Assembly: GCA_009773995.1 (NCBI GenBank)
Contig: VSMY01000066.1
Location: forward strand, 1-15,712
DNA from: Oscillibacter sp.
GTDB taxonomy: Bacteria > Bacillota > Clostridia > Oscillospirales > Oscillospiraceae
DNA: 15,712 bases
Direction of reading: 5' to 3'
The notes under the pieces were generated by a model. That model worked only from the letters and a program-made list of their open reading frames with translations. It was not told where the DNA came from and ran no database searches. Made by a program: the position numbers and the translations under genes. How positions within the stretch are numbered: position 1 is the stretch's first letter; each line of letters starts with the position of its first letter. Below are positions 1-7,591 of this stretch, one piece after another.

Positions 1-2
1 TT

Positions 3-3000
3 CCCGCGGGCCACACCTTCGCGGGCGTCATCGGCTACTGCAAGACGGCCGGTTACATCAGCGGCTATGGCGACGGCACCTTCAAGCCCGCCAACCCCCT
101 GACCGGCTATGCGTTTGCGAAGATGCTGCTCGGCGCCGTCGGCTATAAGAGCAACATCGAGGGCTTCGTGGATACGGGCTGGACCATGAACGTGGCCCGG
201 ATCGGCAACGTGGCCGGCCTGTTCGACCGTCTGAACTTCGACGGCGCGAAGGCCGTGACCCGTGACGAGGCCTGCCAGCTGGCTCTGAACACCCTGAAGG
301 CCACCATGGTGGACTACGGCAACGCCAACACCGTTGTCAGCTCTACCGGCGAGGTTCTGACGGTTCAGGGCAGCAAGGCTCAGTATGTCACCAGCAACAA
401 CCGTGACATCAACGCCAACATCAACCGCCGGGTCATCAGCGCGACCAACAACGAGCTGACCCTGGAGTTCGGCGAAGAGCACTTCAAGGACCTGCGTCTG
501 GAGCACGATCGTTTCGATCCCGCTTATGACGTGTACGGTCATCCCTCCAACGAGTGGAGCTACAAGAAGGTCACCATCGGCACCTTCCCCCTGGCCGCCG
601 ACTTCACCTTCACGAAGCAGATCTCTCACATCGAGGATACTCCCGCCACGAAGGAGAAGGCCCTGGGTCTGCGCGGGTATGACACCTGGAGCACCGACCA
701 CAGCGTGAGCTACTCCAGCTGGAGCACTCCCGGCACGAACCAGTACAACACCGCCAGCCCGTTTGCGAATGCCACCCAGATTCACATCAACGGCTGGAAC
801 GCCCGCGTGTTCAACGACGACTACAAGCAGGGCGTGAATGTTTCTACCACCAAGCTGAAGGACGGCGAAATCTTCACCTATGATGCGTTCGACGTTCTCG
901 CCGCCAACAAGGAAGAGGCTCCTTCTCTGTCCGAGATCGCGGACCTGACCGACAACGGCGTGACCGTTGAGGTCTATGTCTGCCCCGTTGACGCCGACTT
1001 CATCACCGACGTCGTCGTGACTCGGACCCAGCTGATGGAAGTTGACCGCGTTGCCTCCGACTATGTCGAGCTGGACCGCGTGAGCTCCGACAGCAAGGGC
1101 GAGACCCTGACCGAGATTGCCGGCTACAACGACAACGCGCTCCATGTTGAGACCGTCAGCGTCAAGGACAACAACTATGACGCTTACAACGTGCTCAAGG
1201 AGCTGGAGGCCGGCGACAAGGTTGCCATCATCCCCTACACCACCGACGACGGCAAGACCTGGGAGGTCGGCGAGGCCTATGTGCCCGAGACCGTTTCCGG
1301 CGCTCTGACCAACGTTGACATCTACAACACCAAGAGCAAGGCCGACGGCAACGCCATCGCCATCACGGTTGGCGGAACCACCTATCCCATTGCGCAGTGG
1401 AACAAGGATATGCGCAAGATCACCGGCTACATGATCAAGTCCACCAAGAAGGACGTGACCCTGCTCCTCGACAAGATGGGCAACGCCCTGCTGGCTAAGG
1501 ACGTCGGCTCTACCGACGCCTGGATCGTTGTCGGCGATTACTACCAGGCCGCCAACGCCAATGGCCGTGTGGGCTGGTTCGTCCACGGCTGGACCATCAA
1601 GGGCGACGAGGTCGACCTGGACCTGGGCACCATCCGCGGCGCGGCTGAGAAGTACGCTCCCGGCGAACTGGTGCAGTACCGTGTTGCCGAAGAGGGCAAT
1701 GGCGAGTACGAGCTCCGCAAGCCCAACTTCGAGGGCCGCGCCGCTCTGAAGAACGGCGAACTGGGCTGGAAGGAACCCAGCCTCAAGGACGGCTATCTCA
1801 AGGATGGCAAGACTGACAAGTACACCGGCGAAGGCGTTTACAATGTCGCGCAGTACGCCAAGCAGAACGGCACTGATATTAAGTACGACATCAAGAGCGT
1901 CAACACCCTGATCCCCCTGGAGTTCTATGACACCACCCTGAACGCTGGGAAAAACAAGGGCACTGTCACGGGCGATCACTACGACTACAGCCTGAACAAC
2001 AAGGACAACAGGACCTATACGGCTCTGACCGGGGCCAGTGCCGCCAGCAACCCCGCCTATAACGGTACTGCCGGCGACGATCACGGCTACGATACCTGGA
2101 CTTATCGTGCCGCTCCCTATGACGGCGTGAAGTTCATCTATGTCGGCTTCGATCCCGCCAACGGCGAGGTTGATACCATCAGCTTCCTGAGCGGCGTGCA
2201 GAACGTCCCCCATGACGAGCTGAGACAGATCAACTACTTCTGGAGAAACGTCGGCACCAACGACGACAGCTATGTCGCCAGCCCCGCCGAGGCCTATGTC
2301 GACAAGAACGGCAAGGTCAAGGCCGTGGTTATCAAGTCCGACTCCGCTGAGGCCAGCCTGAAGGACCTGATTGTCATCACCGACAACAAGGGAACCAACA
2401 CCTCCACCAAGGGCGGCGCCGAGGCCCCCACCTCCGGCACGTACTACACCCGTCAGTATGTCTCCGGTGAGGACGGCTTCAAGACGGAGAAGACCGGTTA
2501 CTTCGACCGTATGCTCAGCGTGGGCACCGTCGTGACCGGCCGGCTGCAGAGCGACGGCATCTTCAAGACCCGCACGTTCCACGCCGACGAGTACACCAAC
2601 CGCAACCCCGACGCCCTGTATGTCAGGGGCATTGCTCCTCTGCCGACCTTGAACGACAAGAATTCCAGCACGGAGTTCTACATTGGCGCCAAGGCCAAGG
2701 GCACGGTCTTTACTCTGGGTACCGGCGTCAAGCCCGGCGACACCGAGCTGACGAACGTCGCCAAGGAGGAGGACTGCTACATTCTGTCCGGCAAGGACGT
2801 CATGGGCATCCATAATCCCGATGATGTCAAGGGCCTGATTAAGGTCGACGGCTCCACTCAGTTCATTGACCTGCGCGACGGCCGTCTCGGCGACATCACC
2901 GATCTGGACGATCTGCTGGAGCGCGAGAACAGCGAGATTGAGCTGAAGCTCATCCTGAACGGCAACGAGAGCAGCGACGGCTTCCGCAGAGCCTACGCGA

Positions 3001-4865
3001 TTCTCATCCTGAACGCCGGTCCTGCGGCCGATGACGCGGCGGCTCCCAACGTGAAGATCACCGGCAAGGTGGGCTCCAAGACCGTGAAGGCCGTCGACGA
3101 TAAGGTCGCCGGTACTGAGGCGAATCCCCTGGTCTTCCAGGTTGCTCCCGAGACGGAGATCACCCTGAACGCCAAGGTCACCGTTTCTGAGAACGGCAAG
3201 ATCGAAGATGCGAAGTGGTACAACAAGACCGATGATTACTCCGAGGACGGCCTCGCGATCACGGTTGAGTCTCCTGAGGCCGCTGAGGAAGGCAAGCCCA
3301 ACAACTTCATCATGCTGCGCTTCACCGTGACCAACTACGACAACACCGTTGAAGACAAGACCCGCACCGAGAAGGAAGTTTGGGTCAAGGTTGAGTCCGT
3401 GACCGAGAGCACCACCCCCGCTGGTGCGATCGAGATCAAGGCCGGCGCTGGCATGGCCAATTATGTTGCCAACCTGACCGGTACTATGGATCTGTTTGCC
3501 ACCGGCTCGAACACCATCGACCTGAGCTTTGACGCTCCCGCTTGGGCCAACAAGGTGAACGAAACTGCTGGCGATCTGACCTTCGACGCGGTTCTGGTTA
3601 AGGCCGACGGCACTCGACTGGGTAAGGTTTCTGTTGCGAGCGCCGCTACTGCGGGCGCCTCTGCGGTCAAGTTTACCGCTGCTGCTGGCTCTACTCCCAC
3701 GAACTTCGCCAGCAACCTGCTCACGATTCCCAACCTGAATACGGCGATCTCTGCTGGCACTCTGAACGTCGGCACCGACGCCCTGACCCTCCTGGTCGAG
3801 AACGTGAAGTACAAGAATGTCGCTGTCAAGTACTATCTGGACAGCACTGACGGCCTCGACGCTACCGAGGAGCTGCCCGCCGCACTGACCGCGACCTCCG
3901 GCGGCAAGATGACCGCCGCGGCCGACAAGACCTTCGCCTTTGCTTACGATTCTAGCAAGGTAGCCGCTGACGGTTACACCGCCACCGCTCCTCAGTACAA
4001 GATCGAGAACGCCACTCTCGTGACGGGCGAGACTGCCAAGCTTGAGGATAGTCTGGGTGCCACCAACACCTTCAGCGCGCAGGGCATCACGGCCAACGGC
4101 GGCGACTTCGTCAAGGTTATCCTGACCGGATTCACCAAGGCGACTCCCACGAGTGTCACCATCTCCGCCAAGGGCTTCGCTAGCGGCAAGCATATCTTCA
4201 ATACTACGCCGGAGACCATCACCGCCTTGACGACTGGCACCTCTGCGGTTGTGACCAACGCTGGTCGACTGAGCATTGAGAAAACCGCTTCCGCAGGCAC
4301 CCTTACTGCCGGCGTGATCACTTATAACCCGGTGGGTGTGTCCGAGAGTCTGACCGTGAAATATGCTAAGAATACTACTGGTTCTGACTCTGTTCATGTG
4401 AAGCTGGTCCTGAAAGATACGGACGGCAATGAAGTGAGCACCTTCGAGAAGACTCTGAACAATAGTGATGCTTTGGTTTGGAACATCGGCACGGTGGATA
4501 AGAGCCTGGTTCTCGACTATGCGGACTGCAAAATTGAGACCGTCAAGGCCGCCGCTGTAAAGGATGCGGAGTGCTCCTTCGACAAGACTACCGGAGTACT
4601 CACGGTCGGCTTCGACGCGGCCATCGATGAAAGCACCATCGCCACCGCTTTCTATGCTCTGGCTACGGGCGGAAACTGCGTCGTTGGGGATATCGAACTG
4701 GTGGACAAGACTCATGTCGCCGTTTCCCTGTCCGGCTATGATGCAACCCAGCCGATTAAGGTTGGTACCAACGCCACCCTGAAGGGAGCGAATGGTGTCG
4801 CGGTTGTTCGGACCACGATTACCATTGCAAAGGATACCTTTGCGGTTAGCTCTGCGGCGACCTGA
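3..4865 (+). CDS. SLH-domain S-layer type surface protein (5' end outside window)
   Basis: Cell-surface protein of S-layer type, expected to attach to secondary cell-wall polymer through its SLH repeats. The frame is open from the window edge, so the signal peptide and probably a first SLH repeat lie upstream; 1620 residues are visible before TGA. Residues about 5-48 form an SLH repeat with the hallmark GYGDGTFKPANPLT followed by FAKML. Residues about 60-103 form a second, more diverged repeat ending in AVTRDEACQLALNTL. The rest is a long, secreted-looking Asp/Asn/Thr/Gly-rich ectodomain with beta-strand-like stretches and no membrane segment, lipobox or sortase motif. An element DVYGHPSNEWSYKK near residue 175 resembles one I know from other Oscillospiraceae surface proteins. 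Codons are strongly C-ending over most of the gene, suggesting high expression, but become more relaxed towards the 3' end. The ligand and any enzymatic role are unknown. SLH assignment is firm; 'S-layer' rather than another SLH surface protein is likely. Confidence 0.88.
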   Translation, partial: PAGHTFAGVIGYCKTAGYISGYGDGTFKPANPLTGYAFAKMLLGAVGYKSNIEGFVDTGWTMNVARIGNVAGLFDRLNFDGAKAVTRDEACQLALNTLKATMVDYGNANTVVSSTGEVLTVQGSKAQYVTSNNRDINANINRRVISATNNELTLEFGEEHFKDLRLEHDRFDPAYDVYGHPSNEWSYKKVTIGTFPLAADFTFTKQISHIEDTPATKEKALGLRGYDTWSTDHSVSYSSWSTPGTNQYNTASPFANATQIHINGWNARVFNDDYKQGVNVSTTKLKDGEIFTYDAFDVLAANKEEAPSLSEIADLTDNGVTVEVYVCPVDADFITDVVVTRTQLMEVDRVASDYVELDRVSSDSKGETLTEIAGYNDNALHVETVSVKDNNYDAYNVLKELEAGDKVAIIPYTTDDGKTWEVGEAYVPETVSGALTNVDIYNTKSKADGNAIAITVGGTTYPIAQWNKDMRKITGYMIKSTKKDVTLLLDKMGNALLAKDVGSTDAWIVVGDYYQAANANGRVGWFVHGWTIKGDEVDLDLGTIRGAAEKYAPGELVQYRVAEEGNGEYELRKPNFEGRAALKNGELGWKEPSLKDGYLKDGKTDKYTGEGVYNVAQYAKQNGTDIKYDIKSVNTLIPLEFYDTTLNAGKNKGTVTGDHYDYSLNNKDNRTYTALTGASAASNPAYNGTAGDDHGYDTWTYRAAPYDGVKFIYVGFDPANGEVDTISFLSGVQNVPHDELRQINYFWRNVGTNDDSYVASPAEAYVDKNGKVKAVVIKSDSAEASLKDLIVITDNKGTNTSTKGGAEAPTSGTYYTRQYVSGEDGFKTEKTGYFDRMLSVGTVVTGRLQSDGIFKTRTFHADEYTNRNPDALYVRGIAPLPTLNDKNSSTEFYIGAKAKGTVFTLGTGVKPGDTELTNVAKEEDCYILSGKDVMGIHNPDDVKGLIKVDGSTQFIDLRDGRLGDITDLDDLLERENSEIELKLILNGNESSDGFRRAYAILILNAGPAADDAAAPNVKITGKVGSKTVKAVDDKVAGTEANPLVFQVAPETEITLNAKVTVSENGKIEDAKWYNKTDDYSEDGLAITVESPEAAEEGKPNNFIMLRFTVTNYDNTVEDKTRTEKEVWVKVESVTESTTPAGAIEIKAGAGMANYVANLTGTMDLFATGSNTIDLSFDAPAWANKVNETAGDLTFDAVLVKADGTRLGKVSVASAATAGASAVKFTAAAGSTPTNFASNLLTIPNLNTAISAGTLNVGTDALTLLVENVKYKNVAVKYYLDSTDGLDATEELPAALTATSGGKMTAAADKTFAFAYDSSKVAADGYTATAPQYKIENATLVTGETAKLEDSLGATNTFSAQGITANGGDFVKVILTGFTKATPTSVTISAKGFASGKHIFNTTPETITALTTGTSAVVTNAGRLSIEKTASAGTLTAGVITYNPVGVSESLTVKYAKNTTGSDSVHVKLVLKDTDGNEVSTFEKTLNNSDALVWNIGTVDKSLVLDYADCKIETVKAAAVKDAECSFDKTTGVLTVGFDAAIDESTIATAFYALATGGNCVVGDIELVDKTHVAVSLSGYDATQPIKVGTNATLKGANGVAVVRTTITIAKDTFAVSSAAT

Positions 4866-4909
4866 TTCCCCAAAACCCTCTGCGTAACCAGACGGAATGT
4901 CTGAGAGAA

Positions 4910-4938
4910 GGCCCCCGGACTTGTCCGGGGGCCTTTTT
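4910..4938 (+). terminator. Rho-independent terminator of the SLH gene
   Basis: Perfect 10-bp stem (4910-4919 with 4924-4933), CTTG loop, then TTTTT at 4934-4938, 45 bases after the stop codon. A smaller 5-bp hairpin (CAGAC/GTCTG, 4889-4903) lies just before it. Read on the other strand the hairpin lacks a T-run, so it would only weakly stop the convergent gene. Confidence 0.93.
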
Positions 4939-4945
4939 GTCTGCC

Positions 4946-5479
4946 TTACCGCACGCCGATATACGTGGTGTTCGGCCGTAACAGATTTACGTAATCCGCA
5001 ACCATCACCTCGGGCCGGATGAGCTCCTCATAGGTGAAGGAACAGCGGAAGGGCAGCAGATAATTGCCAAGCGCGAAGCCCGTGACCTGGGAGCTGCTGT
5101 CGTGCCGAGGAAGGAACAGCAGTGCGTAGCAGGGCGTGCACAGCTTTTTCAGGACGGTCTTTTCGCTTCCCTCTCCGCCGGACAGGGTGATTTGCAGGGG
5201 GTGCTCCCCCGGCTCCGTCTCCGGGTAATGGACGACCATAACCACGTAGTTCCACTCGTTCCAGTCCATGCTGGGAAGCGAAAGCGCCATGCCGTTTACG
5301 GACTGTCCGTTGCCGGGGTAGTTTGCGATGAGCTCCGGGGCTCCCAGCTTTTCCTGCAGTTCGTCGTCCAGCGCCGCCAGGATGGTGTCGGTGATTTCGC
5401 TGTTGGCGTTGAAATCCTCCCGCAAAATGCGGTCCTCGGGGTCCCATTGGCAAAGGCCGAAGTATTTCGTGCTGTTCAT
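4946..5479 (-). CDS. Phage tail-like protein (orphan)
   Basis: A 177-residue soluble protein. Its N-terminus (about residues 7-35, FGLCQWDPEDRILREDFNAN...) matches a signature I know from prophage tail or tail-fibre proteins of Oscillospiraceae and related Clostridia: a short Q-W-D/P-x-DR-x-L-R-x-DFN-x-N segment followed by a short helix. The remainder looks like a small beta-sandwich (alternating strands around residues 75-85 and 95-125) and could bind a carbohydrate or a surface. I chose ATG 5479 because GGAGGA sits 7 bases upstream; an in-frame start 26 codons further out has no ribosome binding site. No other structural phage gene is present, so this is an orphan, perhaps a prophage remnant or a domesticated tail module. 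The role is inferred from the N-terminus only. Confidence 0.6.
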   Translation of the reverse strand: MNSTKYFGLCQWDPEDRILREDFNANSEITDTILAALDDELQEKLGAPELIANYPGNGQSVNGMALSLPSMDWNEWNYVVMVVHYPETEPGEHPLQITLSGGEGSEKTVLKKLCTPCYALLFLPRHDSSSQVTGFALGNYLLPFRCSFTYEELIRPEVMVADYVNLLRPNTTYIGVR

Positions 5480-5608
5480 AAAAAATCCTCCTGTTTTGAT
5501 ATAGGGTTGTACCCAAATAAGGAGGCCATGGGGGGAGAGTTGCCGGAAAACGTGCAAATCTGATAAAAATTTTCTGAAAGCATAGGGAGAGCGCTGAAAA
5601 GCCGGGAG

Positions 5609-5633
5609 ATATTTCGGCTCCAGACCGAAATAT
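5609..5633. promoter_or_regulatory. 9-bp perfect dyad, possible operator
   Basis: ATATTTCGG (5609-5617) and CCGAAATAT (5625-5633) are exact inverted copies with a 7-base centre. No T-run follows on either strand, so a terminator is unlikely. The spacing (arm centres 16 bases apart) suits a dimeric DNA-binding protein. It lies about 70 bases upstream of the -35 of the ImmA/IrrE promoter. Operator function is inference. Confidence 0.4.
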
Positions 5634-5700
5634 TTGGGACCAAGCTATTGAAATAAATAAGAAAATTTGCTAAGATTATCCTACCAAGATGGACAAGCCC

Positions 5701-5729
5701 TTGACAAATTAGGACGGCCGTGGTATACA
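5701..5729 (+). promoter_or_regulatory. Sigma-A promoter with extended -10 for the ImmA/IrrE unit
   Basis: Perfect -35 TTGACA (5701-5706), 17-bp spacer, -10 TATACA (5724-5729) preceded by TGG, which gives an extended -10. Transcription should start near 5736, leaving a leader of about 90 bases before the ATG at 5830. Confidence 0.75.
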
Positions 5730-5829
5730 GAAGTATTTAGAACTTGTTCACCTTTGACACGATAAAATGCCCTCCCCCCACATATACTTGCTACAACTCT
5801 TGGGTATAGGACAGGGAGGCAGACGGGAA

Positions 5830-6381
5830 ATGGAGCTGAGCGCAATGGAAAAAAGAGAGATTGAAAAGAAGGTGCAGGAGCTCTTAAAGGGTTTCGGCTA
5901 TCATCCGGAAACAGACGATTATTTTGACGTTGTCAGGTTTGCCGGAAGCCACGGCTTTGTTGTGGGAAATTCCGAGTTGCCGGACAATGAAGATGGTTTC
6001 CTGATTATGCAGCCGGACTCTGTCGGAACGCGGGAGGACAATGGCATCGGGGAGAAGGTCATTGGCGTGAATGCGGCCCGTCCCATGGCGGATAAGCGGT
6101 TTATCATTGCTCACGAATTCGGCCATTCGATTCTGCATTATAAGGATGAAAAGATCTATCTGCATCGGGAGAACAAAAAGGGCAAAGACGAGCAGGAGAA
6201 TGACGCCGACTATTTTGCCGCCGCGCTCTTGATGCCGGAGGAGTCTTTCCGGCGGAGCTATAGCGAGCTGAAAGAAAGCGGAAAAAAGCAGGGCGCGATT
6301 TGCATCGAATTGGCAAAACGCTATCGGACGTCTTTAGAAAGCGTTCTCCGGCGTTTGGATGAGCTGGATATTACCGCGTAA
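5830..6381 (+). CDS. ImmA/IrrE family metallopeptidase
   Basis: Zinc metallopeptidase of the ImmA/IrrE (COG2856) family, 183 residues, cytoplasmic. Known members (ImmA of ICEBs1, IrrE/PprI of Deinococcus) cleave a cognate HTH repressor and so switch on mobile-element or stress genes. The zinc motif HEFGH is at residues 95-99 and the downstream glutamate ligand is E123, in the family-typical stretch ENDADYFAAALLMP (123-136). The C-terminus (about 155-180) is helical, as is usual. Start 5830 is chosen for GGGAGG about 10 bases upstream; an in-frame ATG at 5767 has no ribosome binding site, and one at 5845 is possible. The stop lies 21 bases before the next gene, so both are one transcript. Unusually there is no HTH repressor gene next to it. 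GC content is visibly below that of the surrounding genes, which suggests transfer. The substrate is unknown. Confidence 0.88.
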   Translation: MELSAMEKREIEKKVQELLKGFGYHPETDDYFDVVRFAGSHGFVVGNSELPDNEDGFLIMQPDSVGTREDNGIGEKVIGVNAARPMADKRFIIAHEFGHSILHYKDEKIYLHRENKKGKDEQENDADYFAAALLMPEESFRRSYSELKESGKKQGAICIELAKRYRTSLESVLRRLDELDITA

Positions 6382-6402
6382 GGCTTGCCGGAGAGGTGCG
6401 GG

Positions 6403-7032
6403 ATGGGACGAGAAGAAGAGCTTGAGAGAATACAGCGAGAGCTGCAGGACATCCGTGATAGAGAAGTACGCGCGGCACGCCAGCGGTCGATGGACTATCG
6501 TGAAGTATATCAGCTTTTAAGGGTCTCTCCCTTTCAGAAGGTGAAAAATGAACGGGAGATGTATTTTGAGGACCGCTTACTTACGAGAGAGCAGAAAACC
6601 CGGGACGCGCTGATTACAAAACTGCTGAGGTCTTATGTGTACGCTTACGAGAAAAAGGTTTGGCATAGCGTAATTTGCCGTTACTTAATTCTGGCGCCAT
6701 GTATGGGGATCATTGTGTCCTTTGCCTGGGCTTTGGGGGTGTTTTTCCGTCAGCTTACCGGTGCACCGGCGGGGATTGAAATGACGGAGATGGTTTCCTT
6801 CGTCACGGCCTGTGTATCCTTCCTTGGGTTGGTAGTCAGTGTGCTGCTGATTATCACAAAATATTTCTTCCCGGAAAACGACGAGCAGTATATTACGCAG
6901 ATTGTAAAGTCCATTCAGGAAAATGACTTGGCAAACAAACGGGAGAATGCCAAAAATGGCTGGCCAGGGAAAAGCGTCGCAGAGGAATCTGACTCGAAAG
7001 TCGAAACGATAAAGAGCGAAGAGGAATTCTGA
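6403..7032 (+). CDS. Unrecognised two-TM membrane protein paired with the ImmA/IrrE protease
   Basis: 209 residues; I do not recognise the family. Residues 3-30 are a highly charged heptad-like helix (probable coiled coil) and 45-88 are further charged helices. TM1 spans about 90-114, a 16-residue loop follows, TM2 spans about 131-153, and a hydrophilic C-terminal tail of about 55 residues ends in an acidic SEEEF. Both ends are predicted cytoplasmic. Start ATG 6403 is chosen for GAGAGG six bases upstream; an in-frame TTG at 6385 lacks one. The gene follows the protease gene by 21 bases and shares its lower GC (the 60 bases from 6841 hold 25 G/C; the 60 from 13501 in serA hold 42). The shape recalls small two-TM effector or pore domains of the SLATT type in bacterial conflict systems, but I see no diagnostic motif. 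It could be an effector controlled by the protease, a membrane receptor for it, or an unrelated passenger. Confidence 0.7.
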   Translation: MGREEELERIQRELQDIRDREVRAARQRSMDYREVYQLLRVSPFQKVKNEREMYFEDRLLTREQKTRDALITKLLRSYVYAYEKKVWHSVICRYLILAPCMGIIVSFAWALGVFFRQLTGAPAGIEMTEMVSFVTACVSFLGLVVSVLLIITKYFFPENDEQYITQIVKSIQENDLANKRENAKNGWPGKSVAEESDSKVETIKSEEEF

Positions 7033-7040
7033 TAGACAGT

Positions 7041-7076
7041 GGAAGCGGCGCGGCGGCAAGCCCCCCCCCCGCTTCC
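7041..7076. repeat. 8-bp inverted repeat around a C10 tract
   Basis: GGAAGCGG (7041-7048) pairs with CCGCTTCC (7069-7076). The 20-base loop contains most of a run of ten C (7061-7070). No T-run follows, so it is not a standard terminator for the protease unit. Transcription could therefore run on into spoVAE. Confidence 0.5.
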
Positions 7077-7128
7077 GCGCATAAAACCGCCCCGCCGGGA
7101 GAAGCTACCGGAAAAGGGAGGTTTTTTC

Positions 7129-7485
7129 ATGGATTATTTGAACGCGTTTCTCTGCGGCGGCGTGCTCTGCGCCATCGGGCAGATTCTCATCGACAAGACC
7201 CAGCTGACCCCGGCCCGCATCCTGACGGGCTATGTGGTGGCGGGGGTAATCCTCAGCGCCGTGGGGCTGTACGAGCCCCTGGCCCAGTGGGGCGGCGCGG
7301 GGGCCACGGTGCCCCTGACGGGCTTCGGCCATCTCCTGGCCAAGGGGGTCCGCAAGGCGGTGGACATGGACGGCTGGCTGGGGGTCTTCACCGGGGGCCT
7401 GACGGCGGCGGCGGGCGGCGTCGCGGCGGCGACGTTTTTCGCGGCGGTCATGGCGTCGGTGTTCAAGCCCAGCGCGAAACGATGA
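7129..7485 (+). CDS. spoVAE: Stage V sporulation protein AE (SpoVAE/SpoVAEB)
   Basis: Integral membrane subunit of the SpoVA channel, which moves calcium-dipicolinate into the forespore during sporulation and releases it during germination. The 118 residues are full length and carry the family signatures: GQILIDKTQLTPARIL (17-32), the conserved core GAGATVPLTGFG (56-67) and a glycine/alanine-rich FTGGLTAAAGGVAAA (87-101), with three to four hydrophobic segments. Start ATG 7129 has GGGAGG eight bases upstream. In known spore formers spoVAC, spoVAD and spoVAE are adjacent; here the upstream gene is the unrelated GC-poor membrane protein and the downstream gene a lipoprotein, so spoVAE stands alone in the window. 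No clear sigma-G promoter was found. An imperfect GC hairpin (7484-7503) overlaps the stop but lacks a T-run. Confidence 0.93.
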   Translation: MDYLNAFLCGGVLCAIGQILIDKTQLTPARILTGYVVAGVILSAVGLYEPLAQWGGAGATVPLTGFGHLLAKGVRKAVDMDGWLGVFTGGLTAAAGGVAAATFFAAVMASVFKPSAKR

Positions 7486-7545
7486 GGGGGCGCCGGCCCC
7501 CTCGAAAACTGTCATAAAATTGTTACCCCTTTTTGCCGGAAAATC

Positions 7546-7554
7546 TGCTATACT
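7546..7554 (+). promoter_or_regulatory. Extended -10 promoter for the lipoprotein-cdd operon
   Basis: TGC directly followed by TATACT (7549-7554). No -35 at the standard 17-bp distance is convincing (TTGTTA at 7520-7525 is too far), as is common for extended -10 promoters. The start would be near 7561, giving a leader of about 30 bases. Confidence 0.55.
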
Positions 7555-7591
7555 AAGACCACAGATTTTTCGACAGAAAGGACCCGACGCC

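Larger units (their letters stand above)
5480..5829. other. AT-rich divergent control region (no gene)
   Basis: This 350-base gap separates the tail-like gene from the ImmA/IrrE unit and is the AT-richest part of the window. It holds the ribosome binding site of the leftward gene (GGAGGA), a 9-bp perfect dyad at 5609-5633, a strong rightward promoter at 5701-5729 and a transcribed leader of roughly 90 bases. An 8-bp sequence CCCAAATA (5512-5519) recurs inverted at 5631-5638. I see no convincing promoter for the leftward gene and no RNA gene here. Confidence 0.6.

Noticed and set aside
5102..5563. 153-codon open frame on the + strand
   Set aside because: Antisense to the tail-like gene, which has a good ribosome binding site and a recognisable N-terminus; this frame has neither.
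5754..5788. Second TTGACA (5754) with TATACT (5783) as another promoter
   Set aside because: Spacer is 23 bp, too long for sigma-A. The TTGACA-17-TATACA pair upstream is far better.
5767..5829. Longer N-terminus for the ImmA/IrrE protein from ATG 5767
   Set aside because: No ribosome binding site before it, and the added residues are unlike the family; ATG 5830 has GGGAGG.
7484..7503. GC-rich hairpin overlapping the spoVAE stop as a terminator
   Set aside because: 7-bp stem, but followed by GAAAACTG rather than a T-run.
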